Positions 18,086 through 26,823 of a stretch of 64,000 bases of DNA are shown here, in pieces (within the stretch, counting starts at the first letter, position 1; each line of letters opens with the position of its first letter). The position numbers and the translations under genes are program-made. The stretch comes from Multivorans sp965232105. GTDB taxonomy: Bacteria; Acidobacteriota; Thermoanaerobaculia; Multivoradales; Multivoraceae. The notes under the pieces are model-generated. The model was not told the origin of the DNA. It was given only the letters and a program-made list of their open reading frames with translations, and did not search any database. Location: NCBI GenBank assembly GCA_965232105.1, contig OZ246956.1, positions 2,790,001-2,854,000 on the forward strand, read 5' to 3'.

Positions 18086-18700
18086 TCAGGCGGCCGTTTC
18101 GCGAATCAACTCCAGGAAGACTCCAAAACTCGGCGATCGGTTTCGGTCCGGCGCCATGTGGGTCGCAACGGCGCGGGCGGCCTCCGTCTTGCGCAGCCCC
18201 GTTGCGAAGTACCGATGTCGTCTCAAGACCCTCTCGAAGGCTTCCCATGTGTGATGGTCTGAGTCTGGATCGCGATAACGACTCTGCTTCGGCGTGTTGG
18301 CTGATACTCGCGGATACGCCTCGCGGACCGCATCCCAATCGCCGAAGAACCACGCTTCCAGTTCGGGAACGACGACCCGGTTCGCTACCTGCCATGAACG
18401 TCCCGGTGCCCCGCTTCGAGTCCGCAAGCCGACGTCGGCCGCCGCCTTCTCGAGTTCCCCCTTTAGCGCGAGACAGTCGTCTTCGTCGCGATCCACCATG
18501 ACCACGATGCGCCAATCCGCCGGCAGCCATTTCGAGTAACCGCGCAGGCGAGCCTGGAGTTTTCGGCGCAAGTCGGGCTTGCCGCGAAAGGAGTGAATGG
18601 CGAATGTGCGGTCGTGGGGTAGCAACCGGGGCAAGAGCACTCGAAGAAAGGCCTCCATAGACGGTTCTTCCACCAGGAACTCCAGGTGGCGGACCGTCAT
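18086..18700 (-). CDS. DUF4276 family protein (Toprim-like), partner of an AAA ATPase
   Basis: A 204-residue protein recognisable as DUF4276. An early conserved glutamate (LVEEPSMEAFLRVLLPRLLP) and an Asp-x-Asp pair in VVMVDRDEDD (Asp70, Asp72) are the pattern of Toprim-fold nucleases. PELEAWFFGDWDAVREAYP is also characteristic of the family. Its ATG overlaps the stop of the upstream AAA ATPase by four bases (ATGA), a tight coupling that implies a two-protein unit. By analogy with split OLD-like systems it may be the DNA- or RNA-cleaving subunit. That function is inference. Base composition is lower in GC than the neighbours. Confidence 0.85.
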   Translation of the reverse strand: MTVRHLEFLVEEPSMEAFLRVLLPRLLPHDRTFAIHSFRGKPDLRRKLQARLRGYSKWLPADWRIVVMVDRDEDDCLALKGELEKAAADVGLRTRSGAPGRSWQVANRVVVPELEAWFFGDWDAVREAYPRVSANTPKQSRYRDPDSDHHTWEAFERVLRRHRYFATGLRKTEAARAVATHMAPDRNRSPSFGVFLELIRETAA

Positions 18701-19929
18701 CGACCCCTTTCCCCGCGCCGTTCCAGCGGCGCTCCCTCGTTCACGAGGGGATCCCCTGCGCCGAGGTGGCCTTCCATCCAGAGGTCGCCGAGTTTGGCGC
18801 CGGCTGCCACGAACTCCTTCACGCCCGTAGTTTTCGACACCAGCCGAGCTTGCGTGTAGCCGGCCTCATCCCGCCACAGGACACGGACTTCCTTGGGCCT
18901 CAGTTCCTCCAGGAAGAACGGTGAGTGGGTCGTGATGAGCAACTGCGTTCGGCCGGAAGCTGCGCGACACTCCTCCGCGAGTTCGGGTAGCAGTCGCGGA
19001 TGGAGGAAGTTCTCCGGCTCTTCGACCCCGATCAACTTGGGAGGTGCGGGATCGTGGAGCAGAGTGAGATAGGCCAGCATCTTGAGAGTGCCGTCGGACG
19101 CGAACCGAGACAGCACCGGCGTTGAAAACGGCGCATCCTTGACTCTCAGGAGAAGACGCCCGTCCGCAAGACTCTCCGCCTGCACCTTCTCTATCCGGGG
19201 AACTCGTCGGCGCAGAATCTCGAAAATCCTCTCAAGTCGTTGAGGATGCTGTTCCCGCAGATGCTGGATGACGTTGGCCAGATTCTCACCTGTTGGCGAG
19301 AGTTGCTCTTCGCTTCCCGCCTCCGGGTTGCCTCTCGCGGCATCCGCCGACAGATAGGAGAGATGCCAGCTCGTGACGAACTCTCGCAAGGCGATGACCC
19401 GCGGATTCTCGGCGAGCATGCCGAGTGTGCTGACGGCAAGAACGTCGGGTCCGGAGAGGCTCCGGGGCACCCGCTCGTCGTCGCGCTCGGGTGCCTCACC
19501 CGTGATGACGGCGCCGTCTCCCAGTTTGTACTCCATGAAGTTGAAAGGCCGGCCTGCTCCGCCACTTCGAGTCCAGCGGAGCCACTCGTGGGTCACGACC
19601 GGACGTCCGGCCTTCTCGTCGATCTCCAGGTGGTAGGTGATCAATGGCGACCTTGGACGCTCCCGATACTTCAACTCGATGACGATCGGCCCTTCGCTGT
19701 CGCGACTCCGAAGCTCGCGGAACCGGCCTCGTCGGTCCCAGGCCTTGCGGACACCGCCGGTGAAGCACTCGGACAAGAAGGCGAAGACGTCGAACACGGT
19801 CGACTTTCCGCTGCCGTTGGGCCCCAGCAAAACTGTGAGCGGCGTCAGTTCCGACAACGTCACGTCGCGGAGGGCACGGTAGTTCTTGACCTTCAGCGTA
19901 GTCACACGTGGCGGTACGCGCTCGCTCAT
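18697..19929 (-). CDS. AAA family ATPase (AAA_21/RecF-SMC-like)
   Basis: A 410-residue SMC-like ATPase. Walker A is GPNGSGKST (residues 36-44) after the typical opening LKVKNYRALRDVTL. The signature region and Walker B appear late as LIGVEEPENFLHPRLL, followed by LLITTHSPFFLEEL, the usual H-loop of ABC-type AAA_21 proteins. There is no C-terminal Toprim domain; that role seems to be supplied by the overlapping DUF4276 gene. The start at 19929 has an AAGGAGAG ribosome site a few bases upstream, while the upstream in-frame ATG does not. Candidate defence or DNA-processing module. Confidence 0.88.
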   Translation of the reverse strand: MSERVPPRVTTLKVKNYRALRDVTLSELTPLTVLLGPNGSGKSTVFDVFAFLSECFTGGVRKAWDRRGRFRELRSRDSEGPIVIELKYRERPRSPLITYHLEIDEKAGRPVVTHEWLRWTRSGGAGRPFNFMEYKLGDGAVITGEAPERDDERVPRSLSGPDVLAVSTLGMLAENPRVIALREFVTSWHLSYLSADAARGNPEAGSEEQLSPTGENLANVIQHLREQHPQRLERIFEILRRRVPRIEKVQAESLADGRLLLRVKDAPFSTPVLSRFASDGTLKMLAYLTLLHDPAPPKLIGVEEPENFLHPRLLPELAEECRAASGRTQLLITTHSPFFLEELRPKEVRVLWRDEAGYTQARLVSKTTGVKEFVAAGAKLGDLWMEGHLGAGDPLVNEGAPLERRGERGR

Positions 19930-20060
19930 GTTCTCTCCTTTGGACGCCGGCACTCTCCGCCTTCTCAAGCTGCCGCGCCGGCGCGCCGGTGGACGATACC
20001 AACCTCGTGGGGTTGCCCGCTGCGGCCCAAGCCGGCGAAGCCGCGTTGAGTCGGGCAGCC

Positions 20061-20092
20061 TGAAACAAGGCGCGATCGCCGTCTGCTACGGT
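20061..20092 (+). promoter_or_regulatory. Putative promoter with GCGATCGC palindrome, upstream of the MFS gene
   Basis: The sequence shows AACAA, then CGCGATCGC, then TGCTACGGT. TACGGT at 20087-20092 fits a -10 hexamer (TAnnnT). The start codon TTG at 20100 is only eight bases further on, so a transcript from here would be nearly leaderless. A very similar arrangement precedes the next gene (21493-21523). Confidence 0.4.
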
Positions 20093-20099
20093 CGCCGAC

Positions 20100-21476
20100 T
20101 TGCCCGAAGAGCCGAAGTCACAGGCAGAGCAGTGCCGTTCCGCCGACCGCAGCGGGTCGTCGGAACCGGGAGGCGTCCGGCGCGGGGCCGCGCCAGACGA
20201 GTTCACTCCGGGGTACTCCCGCTACGTGCTGGGGGTCCTGTTCTGCGTCTACGTCTTCAACTTCATCGATCGGCAGATCCTCTCGATCCTGATCGACCCG
20301 ATCAAGGAGGAACTCGGCGCGTCGGATACGCAGATGGGGTTCCTTACGGGGTTCGCCTTCGCGATCTTCTACACGGGGTTCGGCATCCCGATCGCCCGCT
20401 GGGCGGATCGCGGCGTGCGGAGGTCGATCATCGCGGTCGGCCTCACGGTGTGGAGCGTGATGACCGCGCTCTGCGGACTGGCCCAGAGCTTCGTCCATCT
20501 CGCGCTCGCGCGGATCGGCGTCGGCATCGGCGAGGCGGCGGGCAGCCCGCCGGCCCACTCCCTGATCTCGGACTACTTTCCGCCGGAGCGGCGGGCCGCG
20601 GCGCTCTCGATCTACAACATCGGCATTCCGGTCGGAGTGATGCTGGGCTACCTGGCCGGCGGCTGGATGGTCGAGTTCTTCGACTGGCGGGCCGCCTTCT
20701 TCGTCGTCGGCATTCCCGGCGTGCTCCTGGCGGTGGTCATGCGGTTCACCGTTCGCGAGCCGCCTCGCGGCATGTCGGAGAAGGCCGGCGCCGACACCGA
20801 GTCGTACTCGCTGGGCGAGGTGGTCCGCTTCCTCGCGTCGCTCCGCTCCTTCGTGCTGCTGGCCGTGGCCTCCGGCATCGCCTCGCTCACGGCGTACGGG
20901 TTCGGCGCCTGGGTGCCGCCCTTCCTGGGCCGCGTCCACGGCATGGGAAGCGGCGAGATCGGCACCTGGATGGGCCTCGAGACGGGGATCGGCGGCGCCC
21001 TGGGCATGGTGATCACCGGCCTCGTCGCCGACCGGCTGGCCAGGCGCGATCCGCGATGGTACGCGTGGATCGGCGCCCTCACGATCGCCGTCTACTTCCC
21101 GTTCATGCTGGGCTTCCTGCTCCTCGACCAGGCGATCCCGGCCATCCTCCTCTACTTTGTTCCTCTGGCGTTGGGCGCCGTGTACCTGGGGCCGGCGATC
21201 GCCATGACCCACGCCCTGGTCACGGTCCGGATGCGGGCGCTCGCATCTTCCGTCCTTCTGTTCGTCCTGAACCTGATCGGCATGGGGCTGGGACCCCAGA
21301 TGGTCGGCTACCTGAACGACAGACTGGCCCCGCTCTACGGCATCGAGTCGATCCGCTACTCGCTGCTCTGGGTGGGGATGGCGAAGCTGCTCGCGTTGGT
21401 GCTGTTCATGCTGGCCGCGAAGTATGTTGTCCAGGACCTGAAGGCGAAGCACCGGCTGGGTGCGCCCGCGGCCTGA
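20100..21476 (+). CDS. MFS transporter, spinster-like
   Basis: A 458-residue major facilitator with about twelve hydrophobic helices. The opening helix VLGVLFCVYVFNFIDRQILSILI, the GIPIARWADRGVRRSIIAVG loop (MFS motif A variant) and GVGIGEAAGSPPAHSLISDYFPP are typical of the spinster-like group found widely in marine bacteria. The substrate is unknown; related genes are often annotated as carboxylate, sphingolipid or hexuronate carriers. No ATG precedes the first helix, so a TTG at 20100 is the best start. There is no ribosome binding site, which agrees with a leaderless message. Confidence 0.85.
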   Translation: MPEEPKSQAEQCRSADRSGSSEPGGVRRGAAPDEFTPGYSRYVLGVLFCVYVFNFIDRQILSILIDPIKEELGASDTQMGFLTGFAFAIFYTGFGIPIARWADRGVRRSIIAVGLTVWSVMTALCGLAQSFVHLALARIGVGIGEAAGSPPAHSLISDYFPPERRAAALSIYNIGIPVGVMLGYLAGGWMVEFFDWRAAFFVVGIPGVLLAVVMRFTVREPPRGMSEKAGADTESYSLGEVVRFLASLRSFVLLAVASGIASLTAYGFGAWVPPFLGRVHGMGSGEIGTWMGLETGIGGALGMVITGLVADRLARRDPRWYAWIGALTIAVYFPFMLGFLLLDQAIPAILLYFVPLALGAVYLGPAIAMTHALVTVRMRALASSVLLFVLNLIGMGLGPQMVGYLNDRLAPLYGIESIRYSLLWVGMAKLLALVLFMLAAKYVVQDLKAKHRLGAPAA

Positions 21477-21492
21477 CTGGAACCCGGATGGC

Positions 21493-21523
21493 AACAAACG
21501 GGACGCGATCGCGTTGCTACGGT
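21493..21523 (+). promoter_or_regulatory. Putative promoter with GCGATCGC palindrome, upstream of the M16 protease gene
   Basis: AACAA, then ACGCGATCGCG, then TGCTACGGT repeats the organisation seen before the preceding MFS gene. TACGGT at 21518-21523 is the -10 candidate. The start codon is 64 bases downstream, so this transcript would have a leader with the ribosome site AGGAGG near 21574. Confidence 0.4.
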
Positions 21524-21586
21524 AGAACCTGACTGCTGCACATTGGACACGGAAGCTGGTCGAGCCGGCTTCCGGGAGGAAACAAG

Positions 21587-24346
21587 ATGAAGCGAAAGAC
21601 GAAGAACGCCCTTGCCCTGACCGTGCTGGTCGTCTGGTTGGCGGCGCTGCCCCTTGCCGCCCAGGACCTGCCGGACGGCGTGACCAGGGTGGCATCGGTC
21701 GAAGGAATCACGGAGTACCAACTGGAGAACGGGCTCAGGTTCCTCCTGTTCCCGGACCAGAGCAAGCAGCAGATCACCGTGAACATCACCTACCTGGTCG
21801 GCTCGCGGCACGAGGGCTACGGCGAGACCGGGATGGCGCACCTGCTGGAGCACCTCGTGTTCAAGGGCACGCCGAACCACCCCGACATTCCGGCCGAACT
21901 GACCGAGCACGGCGCGTTCCCGAACGGCACGACCTGGTTCGACCGGACGAACTACTTCGAGACGTTCCCGGCCACCGACGAGAACCTCGAGTGGGCGCTC
22001 GACCTGGAGGCGGACCGGATGGTGAATTCCTTCATTTCCGCCGAGGACCTCGAGTCGGAGATGACCGTGGTGCGCAACGAGTGGGAAAGTGGCGAGAACC
22101 AGCCGATCGGGGTGCTGCGCAAGCGGGTCATGTCGGCCGCCTTCGACTGGCACAACTACGGCAACTCGACGATCGGCGCGCGCTCCGACCTGGAGAACGT
22201 CCCGATCGAGCGCCTGCAGGCTTTCTACCGCAAGTACTACCAGCCGGATAACGCGATTCTCGTCGTGGCCGGCCGGTTCGAGGTCGACCGCGCCCTGGAG
22301 CTCGTCGCCGAGAAGTTTGGCGCCGTTCCGCGTCCCGAACGCACCGGGGCGAACACGCTGTTCGAGACCTACACGGCGGAGCCGGCCCAGGACGGTGAGC
22401 GGACCGTGACCCTGGAGCGGGTTGGAGACACCCAGTACGTGATGTCCGTCTACCACGTGCCGCCGGGCGCCCATGAGCAGTACGCCGCGGTGGAGGTGCT
22501 CACCCACATTCTGGGCGTCGAGCCGGCGGGGCGTCTGTACAAGAACCTGGTGGAACCGGGGCTTGCGGCCTCCGTCTTCGCGTCCAGCTTCCAGTTGAAC
22601 GAGCCGGGCGTTCTGACCGCGTCCGTCGAGGTCCGTGAGGGAGATTCGCTCGAAGACGCCGCCGAGGCGCTCTTCGCCACCTTCGACGAGATGGCCGCCG
22701 AGCCGCCGACGGAGGAGGAGGTCGAGCGCGCCAAGAGGGACTACCTCTCGCGGATCGAACTCGCCTTCAACAACCCGCAGCGGATCGCGCTCGATCTGAG
22801 CGAATGGGCTTCGATGGGCGACTGGCGGCTCTTCTTCCTCCACCGTGACCGGCTGGAGCAGGTCACTGCCGAAGGCGTCCACGAAGTGGCCCAGACCTAC
22901 CTGCGGAACTCGAACCGGACGGTGGGCTACTTCCATCCGACGGACGTAACGCCGGAGCGGGCCGAGATTCCCGAGCCGCCGGACATCGCGACACTGGTCG
23001 CCGACTACGCGGGACGCGAGGCCGTGGCCGAGGGCGAGGCCTTCGACCCGACGCCCGCGAACATCGATCGCCGGACCCGAGTTCTGACCCTGACCTCCGG
23101 CGCAAAGGTTGCCTTGCTGCCGAAGGAGAACCGTGGCGAATCGGTCAGCGTCCAGTTCGCCTTCCGTCACGGAACGGAAGAGGCGCTGATGGGCCGCTCC
23201 ATCGCCGGCGATCTGGCAGGGTCGATGCTGATGCGCGGTACGAAGAACCGCTCGCGCCAGGAGATCAGCGACGAACTGGATCGCCTGAAGGCCCAGGGTC
23301 GCGTCAGTGGCAGCGTGCTGGCCTCGAACGGTTCCCTGACCACGGTGCGGGAGAACCTCGTGCCGGTTCTGCGCCTGGCCGCGGAGATCCTGCGCGAGCC
23401 CGCTTTCGACGCGAAGGAGTTCGACCTGCTGCGCGAGGAGCGTCTGGCAGCCATCGAGTCCCAGCGCTCGGAGCCGATGGCTCAGGTGCCGCAGGCGATG
23501 AGCAGACACTTCAACCAGTGGCCGGTCGATCACCCCCGCTACTCGCCGACATTCGACGAACAGATCGAGCGCCTGAATGCGGTCACGGTAGAGGAGGCCA
23601 GGGCGTTCTGGTCTTCCTTCTACGGAGCGCGAGGCGGCACGATCGCCGTGGTAGGGGACTTCGACCCGGAACAGGTTGCTGGTGAGCTCGAGGCATTGTT
23701 CGGGGACTGGGAGGCGGCCGAGCCGTACGAGCGCGTTGCCGATCCCTATCGCGCGGTCGAGACCGTGAGCGTCGACATCGAGACACCGGACAAGACGAAC
23801 GCGATGATGATGGCGGTGACGACCTTCTCGATGCGCGACGACGACGAGGACTACCCGGCTCTGGTCATGGCGAACTACATGCTCGGCGGCGGCTTCCTGA
23901 GCTCGCGGCTGGCGACCAGGATTCGTCAGGAGGAGGGCCTGTCGTATGGCGTCGGTTCGCAGATCGCCGCGCCGCCGGTCGATGACGCCGCTCTCTTCCT
24001 GACCTTCGCGATCTTCGCGCCCGAGAACGCCGACAAGGTGGTCGCCGCCTTCCGCGATGAGATGAGCAAGGCGCTGGAGGACGGCTTCACGGAGGAGGAA
24101 CTCGAGGCCGCCAGAGGCGGCTTTCTCGACGCCCAGCAGAACGGCCGATCCCAGGACCGGACGCTCGCAGCGATGCTGAACAACAACCTGTTCACCGGCC
24201 GGACGATGGCGTTCACGGCCGCCCAGGAGCAGGCGATCGCCGAGTTGACGCTGGACGGGGTCAACGAGGCCCTGCGGGAGATCATCTCGCTCGATGACAT
24301 CTCGATCTTCCGGGGTGGGGATTTCGCCAACAAACTCAACCAATAG
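21587..24346 (+). CDS. M16 family zinc protease (two-domain), secreted
   Basis: A 919-residue pitrilysin/insulinase-type peptidase with a Sec signal (VVWLAALPLAAQ). The inverted zinc motif HLLEH is at residues 85-89 and the third ligand is probably Glu165, in the family spacing HxxEH-x75-E. The protein carries two M16 halves; the second (about 480-919) lacks the zinc motif, as is usual, and has the R/Y-containing substrate-closing part near SYGVGSQI. It is probably a periplasmic peptide-degrading enzyme. The start follows AGGAGG and is well supported. Confidence 0.93.
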   Translation: MKRKTKNALALTVLVVWLAALPLAAQDLPDGVTRVASVEGITEYQLENGLRFLLFPDQSKQQITVNITYLVGSRHEGYGETGMAHLLEHLVFKGTPNHPDIPAELTEHGAFPNGTTWFDRTNYFETFPATDENLEWALDLEADRMVNSFISAEDLESEMTVVRNEWESGENQPIGVLRKRVMSAAFDWHNYGNSTIGARSDLENVPIERLQAFYRKYYQPDNAILVVAGRFEVDRALELVAEKFGAVPRPERTGANTLFETYTAEPAQDGERTVTLERVGDTQYVMSVYHVPPGAHEQYAAVEVLTHILGVEPAGRLYKNLVEPGLAASVFASSFQLNEPGVLTASVEVREGDSLEDAAEALFATFDEMAAEPPTEEEVERAKRDYLSRIELAFNNPQRIALDLSEWASMGDWRLFFLHRDRLEQVTAEGVHEVAQTYLRNSNRTVGYFHPTDVTPERAEIPEPPDIATLVADYAGREAVAEGEAFDPTPANIDRRTRVLTLTSGAKVALLPKENRGESVSVQFAFRHGTEEALMGRSIAGDLAGSMLMRGTKNRSRQEISDELDRLKAQGRVSGSVLASNGSLTTVRENLVPVLRLAAEILREPAFDAKEFDLLREERLAAIESQRSEPMAQVPQAMSRHFNQWPVDHPRYSPTFDEQIERLNAVTVEEARAFWSSFYGARGGTIAVVGDFDPEQVAGELEALFGDWEAAEPYERVADPYRAVETVSVDIETPDKTNAMMMAVTTFSMRDDDEDYPALVMANYMLGGGFLSSRLATRIRQEEGLSYGVGSQIAAPPVDDAALFLTFAIFAPENADKVVAAFRDEMSKALEDGFTEEELEAARGGFLDAQQNGRSQDRTLAAMLNNNLFTGRTMAFTAAQEQAIAELTLDGVNEALREIISLDDISIFRGGDFANKLNQ

Positions 24347-24364
24347 CGGCGGCTGCAGAGCGGA

Positions 24365-24389
24365 GCCGGCCAGAGGGCCGGCGCACCCA
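24365..24389 (-). repeat. Dispersed palindromic repeat, copy at a convergent gene end
   Basis: Reverse copy of the 25-base element seen at 2052-2076 and 2190-2214, one base different in the loop. The core folds as GCCGGCC / GGCCGGC with a four-base loop. It lies between the ends of the M16 protease and acetoacetyl-CoA synthetase genes, where it may act as a terminator for both. Confidence 0.7.
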
Positions 24390-24397
24390 GCGGGCGG

Positions 24398-26353
24398 CTA
24401 CAGGGTCGCCACGAGTGCGGCGATCGAGTCGGGGTTCTTCAGGGTCCCTACGTTGACCGCCGTCTCCACCGGCTCGCCGGCGAGGATGCGCTTGATCGGC
24501 ACCTCGAGCTTCTTGCCGGAGAGCGTGGTCGGCACCTCGGGGATCGCCCGGATCTCGTCCGGGCCGTGCCGCGGCGAGAGCCGGGTGCGCAGGTGGCGCC
24601 GGATGCGGCCGGCGAGTTCGGCGTTGAGAGTGACGCCGTCCTCCAGCACGACGAAGAGCCACAGCTTGCCTTCGCGGTCCATGCTCCCGGTGTCGACGAT
24701 CACGCAGTCCTCGACCTCCGGTAGCTCGGCGGCCGCGCGGTAGAACTCGGAGGTGCCCATCCGCACGCCGCCGCGGTTGAGGGTCGAGTCGGAGCGGCCG
24801 TAGATCACCGAACTGCCGTCTTCGTCGAACTCGATCCAGTCGCCGTGGCGCCAGACAGAGGAATAGTGGTCGAAGTAACTCTCGCGGTAGCGCTCGCCGG
24901 AATCGTCGTTCCAGAAGAAGAGCGGCATGGAGGGCAGGGGCTCCGTGATCACCAGCTCGCCGACCTGCCCGGTCACTCCGCGGCCGCTCTCGTCGAAGGC
25001 TTCGACCTTGGCGCCCAGGGAGCGGCACTGGATGCGGCCGCGGCGGACCGGTTGCAAGGGGTTCGGGCCGACGAAGCCGGTGCACACGTCGGTGCCGCCT
25101 GACAGCGAGCCGAGCCAGACGTCGGACTTCACGTGCTCGTACACCCAGTCGAAACCCTCGGCCGGCAACGGCGCACCGGTCGAACCGATCGCGCGCAGGG
25201 CCTCGAAGTCGAATTGCCTGCCAGGCTGGAGATCGGCTGCTCGGCAGGCCATCAGGAAGGGCGCGCTGACGCCGAAGCAGGTCACCGCTTCCTCGTCGGC
25301 CAGGCGGTACAGGGCGCTTGAGTCGGGCCATCCGGGCGAGCCGTCGTAGAGCACGACAGTGGCGCCCACGAGGAGTCCCGAGACCAGGTAGTTCCACATC
25401 ATCCAGCCGGTCGTCGTGTACCAGAAGAAGCGGTCGCCTGCGCCGAGATCGGTGTGGAATGCCAACTGCTTCAGATGCTCGACGAGGATGCCGCCGTGAC
25501 CCTGGACGATCGCCTTCGGCAGCCCCGTCGTGCCCGACGAATAGAGGATCCAGAGCGGGTGGTCGAAGGGCACCGGCTCGAAGGCGAGTGCGCCCGGCCC
25601 GGCGGTCAGTTCGGTCCAAGGCAGGTGGGCCGTCGTTTGGCCGACCGCGCCGGTGCTGGGAACCAGCACCGCCGTCTCGAGAGTGGGTAGCGAGCCGACG
25701 ATGCGGTCCAGGTCGTCCGTGCGGTCGTACTCGCGGCCGTTGTACGTGTAGCCATCAACGCCGATCAGGACCTTTGGCTCGATCTGGCGGAAGCGGTCGA
25801 GCACGCTGTCCACCCCGAACTCGGGCGGACAGCTCGACCAGATCGCGCCCAGACTCGCGGTGGCGAGGAAGGCGATCACGGCTTCGGCGTCGTTCGGGAG
25901 GTAGGCGACCACGCGGTCGCCGCGGCCGACGCCGAGCCGACGCAGACCGGCCCTTGCGGCACCGACTTCGCGGCGCAGGTCGTCGCGGCTGAACTCGCGC
26001 CGCACTCCAGTCTCGCCGCGGCAGATGAGCGCCGGTTCGGGGCCGCCCCGGGCGAGCGCGTGCTCCGCGTAGTTCAGTTCGGCGCCGGGGAACCAACATG
26101 CACCGGGCATCGCGCGGTCGGCCAGCACTCGCTCCGGCGCTGCATGGAACCGGAGGTCGAAGTAGTCGGCGATCGAACTCCAGAAGGCTTCAAGGTCGGT
26201 TACCGACCACTGCCAGAGGTCGTCGTAACCGGAGAACCGCAGGCCGCGCTCGGACTCGAGCCAACGCAGGTAGCGAGTCAGGTTGCAGGCGCCGACCTGA
26301 GCTGCCGATGGTCGCCAGAGAATCTCGCTCTTGGTCGCTGTTGTTTTCCTCAC
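24398..26353 (-). CDS. Acetoacetyl-CoA synthetase (acetoacetate-CoA ligase)
   Basis: A 651-residue adenylate-forming enzyme that activates acetoacetate (ketone-body or PHB turnover) with ATP and CoA. The AMP-binding loop YSSGTTGLPKAIVQGHGG is exact for the family, as are WYTTTGWMMWNYLVSGLL and the hinge YGRSDSTLNRGGVRMGTSE. The C-terminal catalytic lysine is in TLSGKKLEVP. The N-terminus (EILWRPS...NLTRYLRWLE) matches the acetoacetate-specific clade rather than acetyl-CoA synthetase. A GTG at 26353 gives the usual family length; the longer frame upstream overlaps the divergent DoxX gene. Confidence 0.93.
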   Translation of the reverse strand: MRKTTATKSEILWRPSAAQVGACNLTRYLRWLESERGLRFSGYDDLWQWSVTDLEAFWSSIADYFDLRFHAAPERVLADRAMPGACWFPGAELNYAEHALARGGPEPALICRGETGVRREFSRDDLRREVGAARAGLRRLGVGRGDRVVAYLPNDAEAVIAFLATASLGAIWSSCPPEFGVDSVLDRFRQIEPKVLIGVDGYTYNGREYDRTDDLDRIVGSLPTLETAVLVPSTGAVGQTTAHLPWTELTAGPGALAFEPVPFDHPLWILYSSGTTGLPKAIVQGHGGILVEHLKQLAFHTDLGAGDRFFWYTTTGWMMWNYLVSGLLVGATVVLYDGSPGWPDSSALYRLADEEAVTCFGVSAPFLMACRAADLQPGRQFDFEALRAIGSTGAPLPAEGFDWVYEHVKSDVWLGSLSGGTDVCTGFVGPNPLQPVRRGRIQCRSLGAKVEAFDESGRGVTGQVGELVITEPLPSMPLFFWNDDSGERYRESYFDHYSSVWRHGDWIEFDEDGSSVIYGRSDSTLNRGGVRMGTSEFYRAAAELPEVEDCVIVDTGSMDREGKLWLFVVLEDGVTLNAELAGRIRRHLRTRLSPRHGPDEIRAIPEVPTTLSGKKLEVPIKRILAGEPVETAVNVGTLKNPDSIAALVATL

Positions 26354-26415
26354 CGCTCGGGTCCGAACGCTACGCTGGTGTGACGCGCAACCACACAAGA
26401 CAGGGGAGGTAGACG

Positions 26416-26796
26416 ATGAAGCATCTTCCAATGCTCGCTCGCGTGCTGCTGGGACTCATCTTTGCAGTCTTCGGCGTCGTAGGCCTGTTCGAGCTGGGCC
26501 CGCAACCGGAGATGGGTGAAGAGGCGGGTGCCTTCATGGGCGCGATCATGGACACCGGCTACCTTTGGCCGGTGATCAAGGTGACGGAGATCGTGTGCGG
26601 CGTGCTGCTGATCCTCGGAATCTTCGTGCCGCTCGCGCTCGTCGGGCTGGCGCCGGTGGTCCTGAACATCCTGCTCTTCCACATCTTCCTTGCGCCCGAG
26701 GGCGTGGCGATCGGCATCGCGGCCGTGGTTCTGGGCCTCTACGTCGCCCACCAGCATCGGGACAGCTTCAGCGCCGTTCTGCAGCGCAAGGCCTGA
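26416..26796 (+). CDS. DoxX-like small membrane protein
   Basis: A 126-residue protein with four hydrophobic helices, opening LARVLLGLIFAVFGVVGLFEL in the way of DoxX/DoxD-related proteins. KVTEIVCGVLLILGIFVPLAL is the typical second helix. Family members are linked to thiosulfate or quinol redox and oxidative stress, but no specific job can be read here. The ATG follows GGGGAGGT with good spacing. A -10-like TACGCT lies near 26370. It is divergent from the acetoacetyl-CoA synthetase gene. Confidence 0.8.
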   Translation: MKHLPMLARVLLGLIFAVFGVVGLFELGPQPEMGEEAGAFMGAIMDTGYLWPVIKVTEIVCGVLLILGIFVPLALVGLAPVVLNILLFHIFLAPEGVAIGIAAVVLGLYVAHQHRDSFSAVLQRKA

Positions 26797-26823
26797 ACGA
26801 ACTGATCGAACGCCCGGTGGGCG

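Noticed and set aside
18086..19929. Calling the AAA/DUF4276 pair PARIS
   Set aside because: PARIS uses a DUF4435 partner; here the partner is DUF4276, so only analogy can be claimed.
21356..24343. A 995-codon minus-strand frame
   Set aside because: Antisense to the well-supported M16 protease gene; an effect of high third-position GC.
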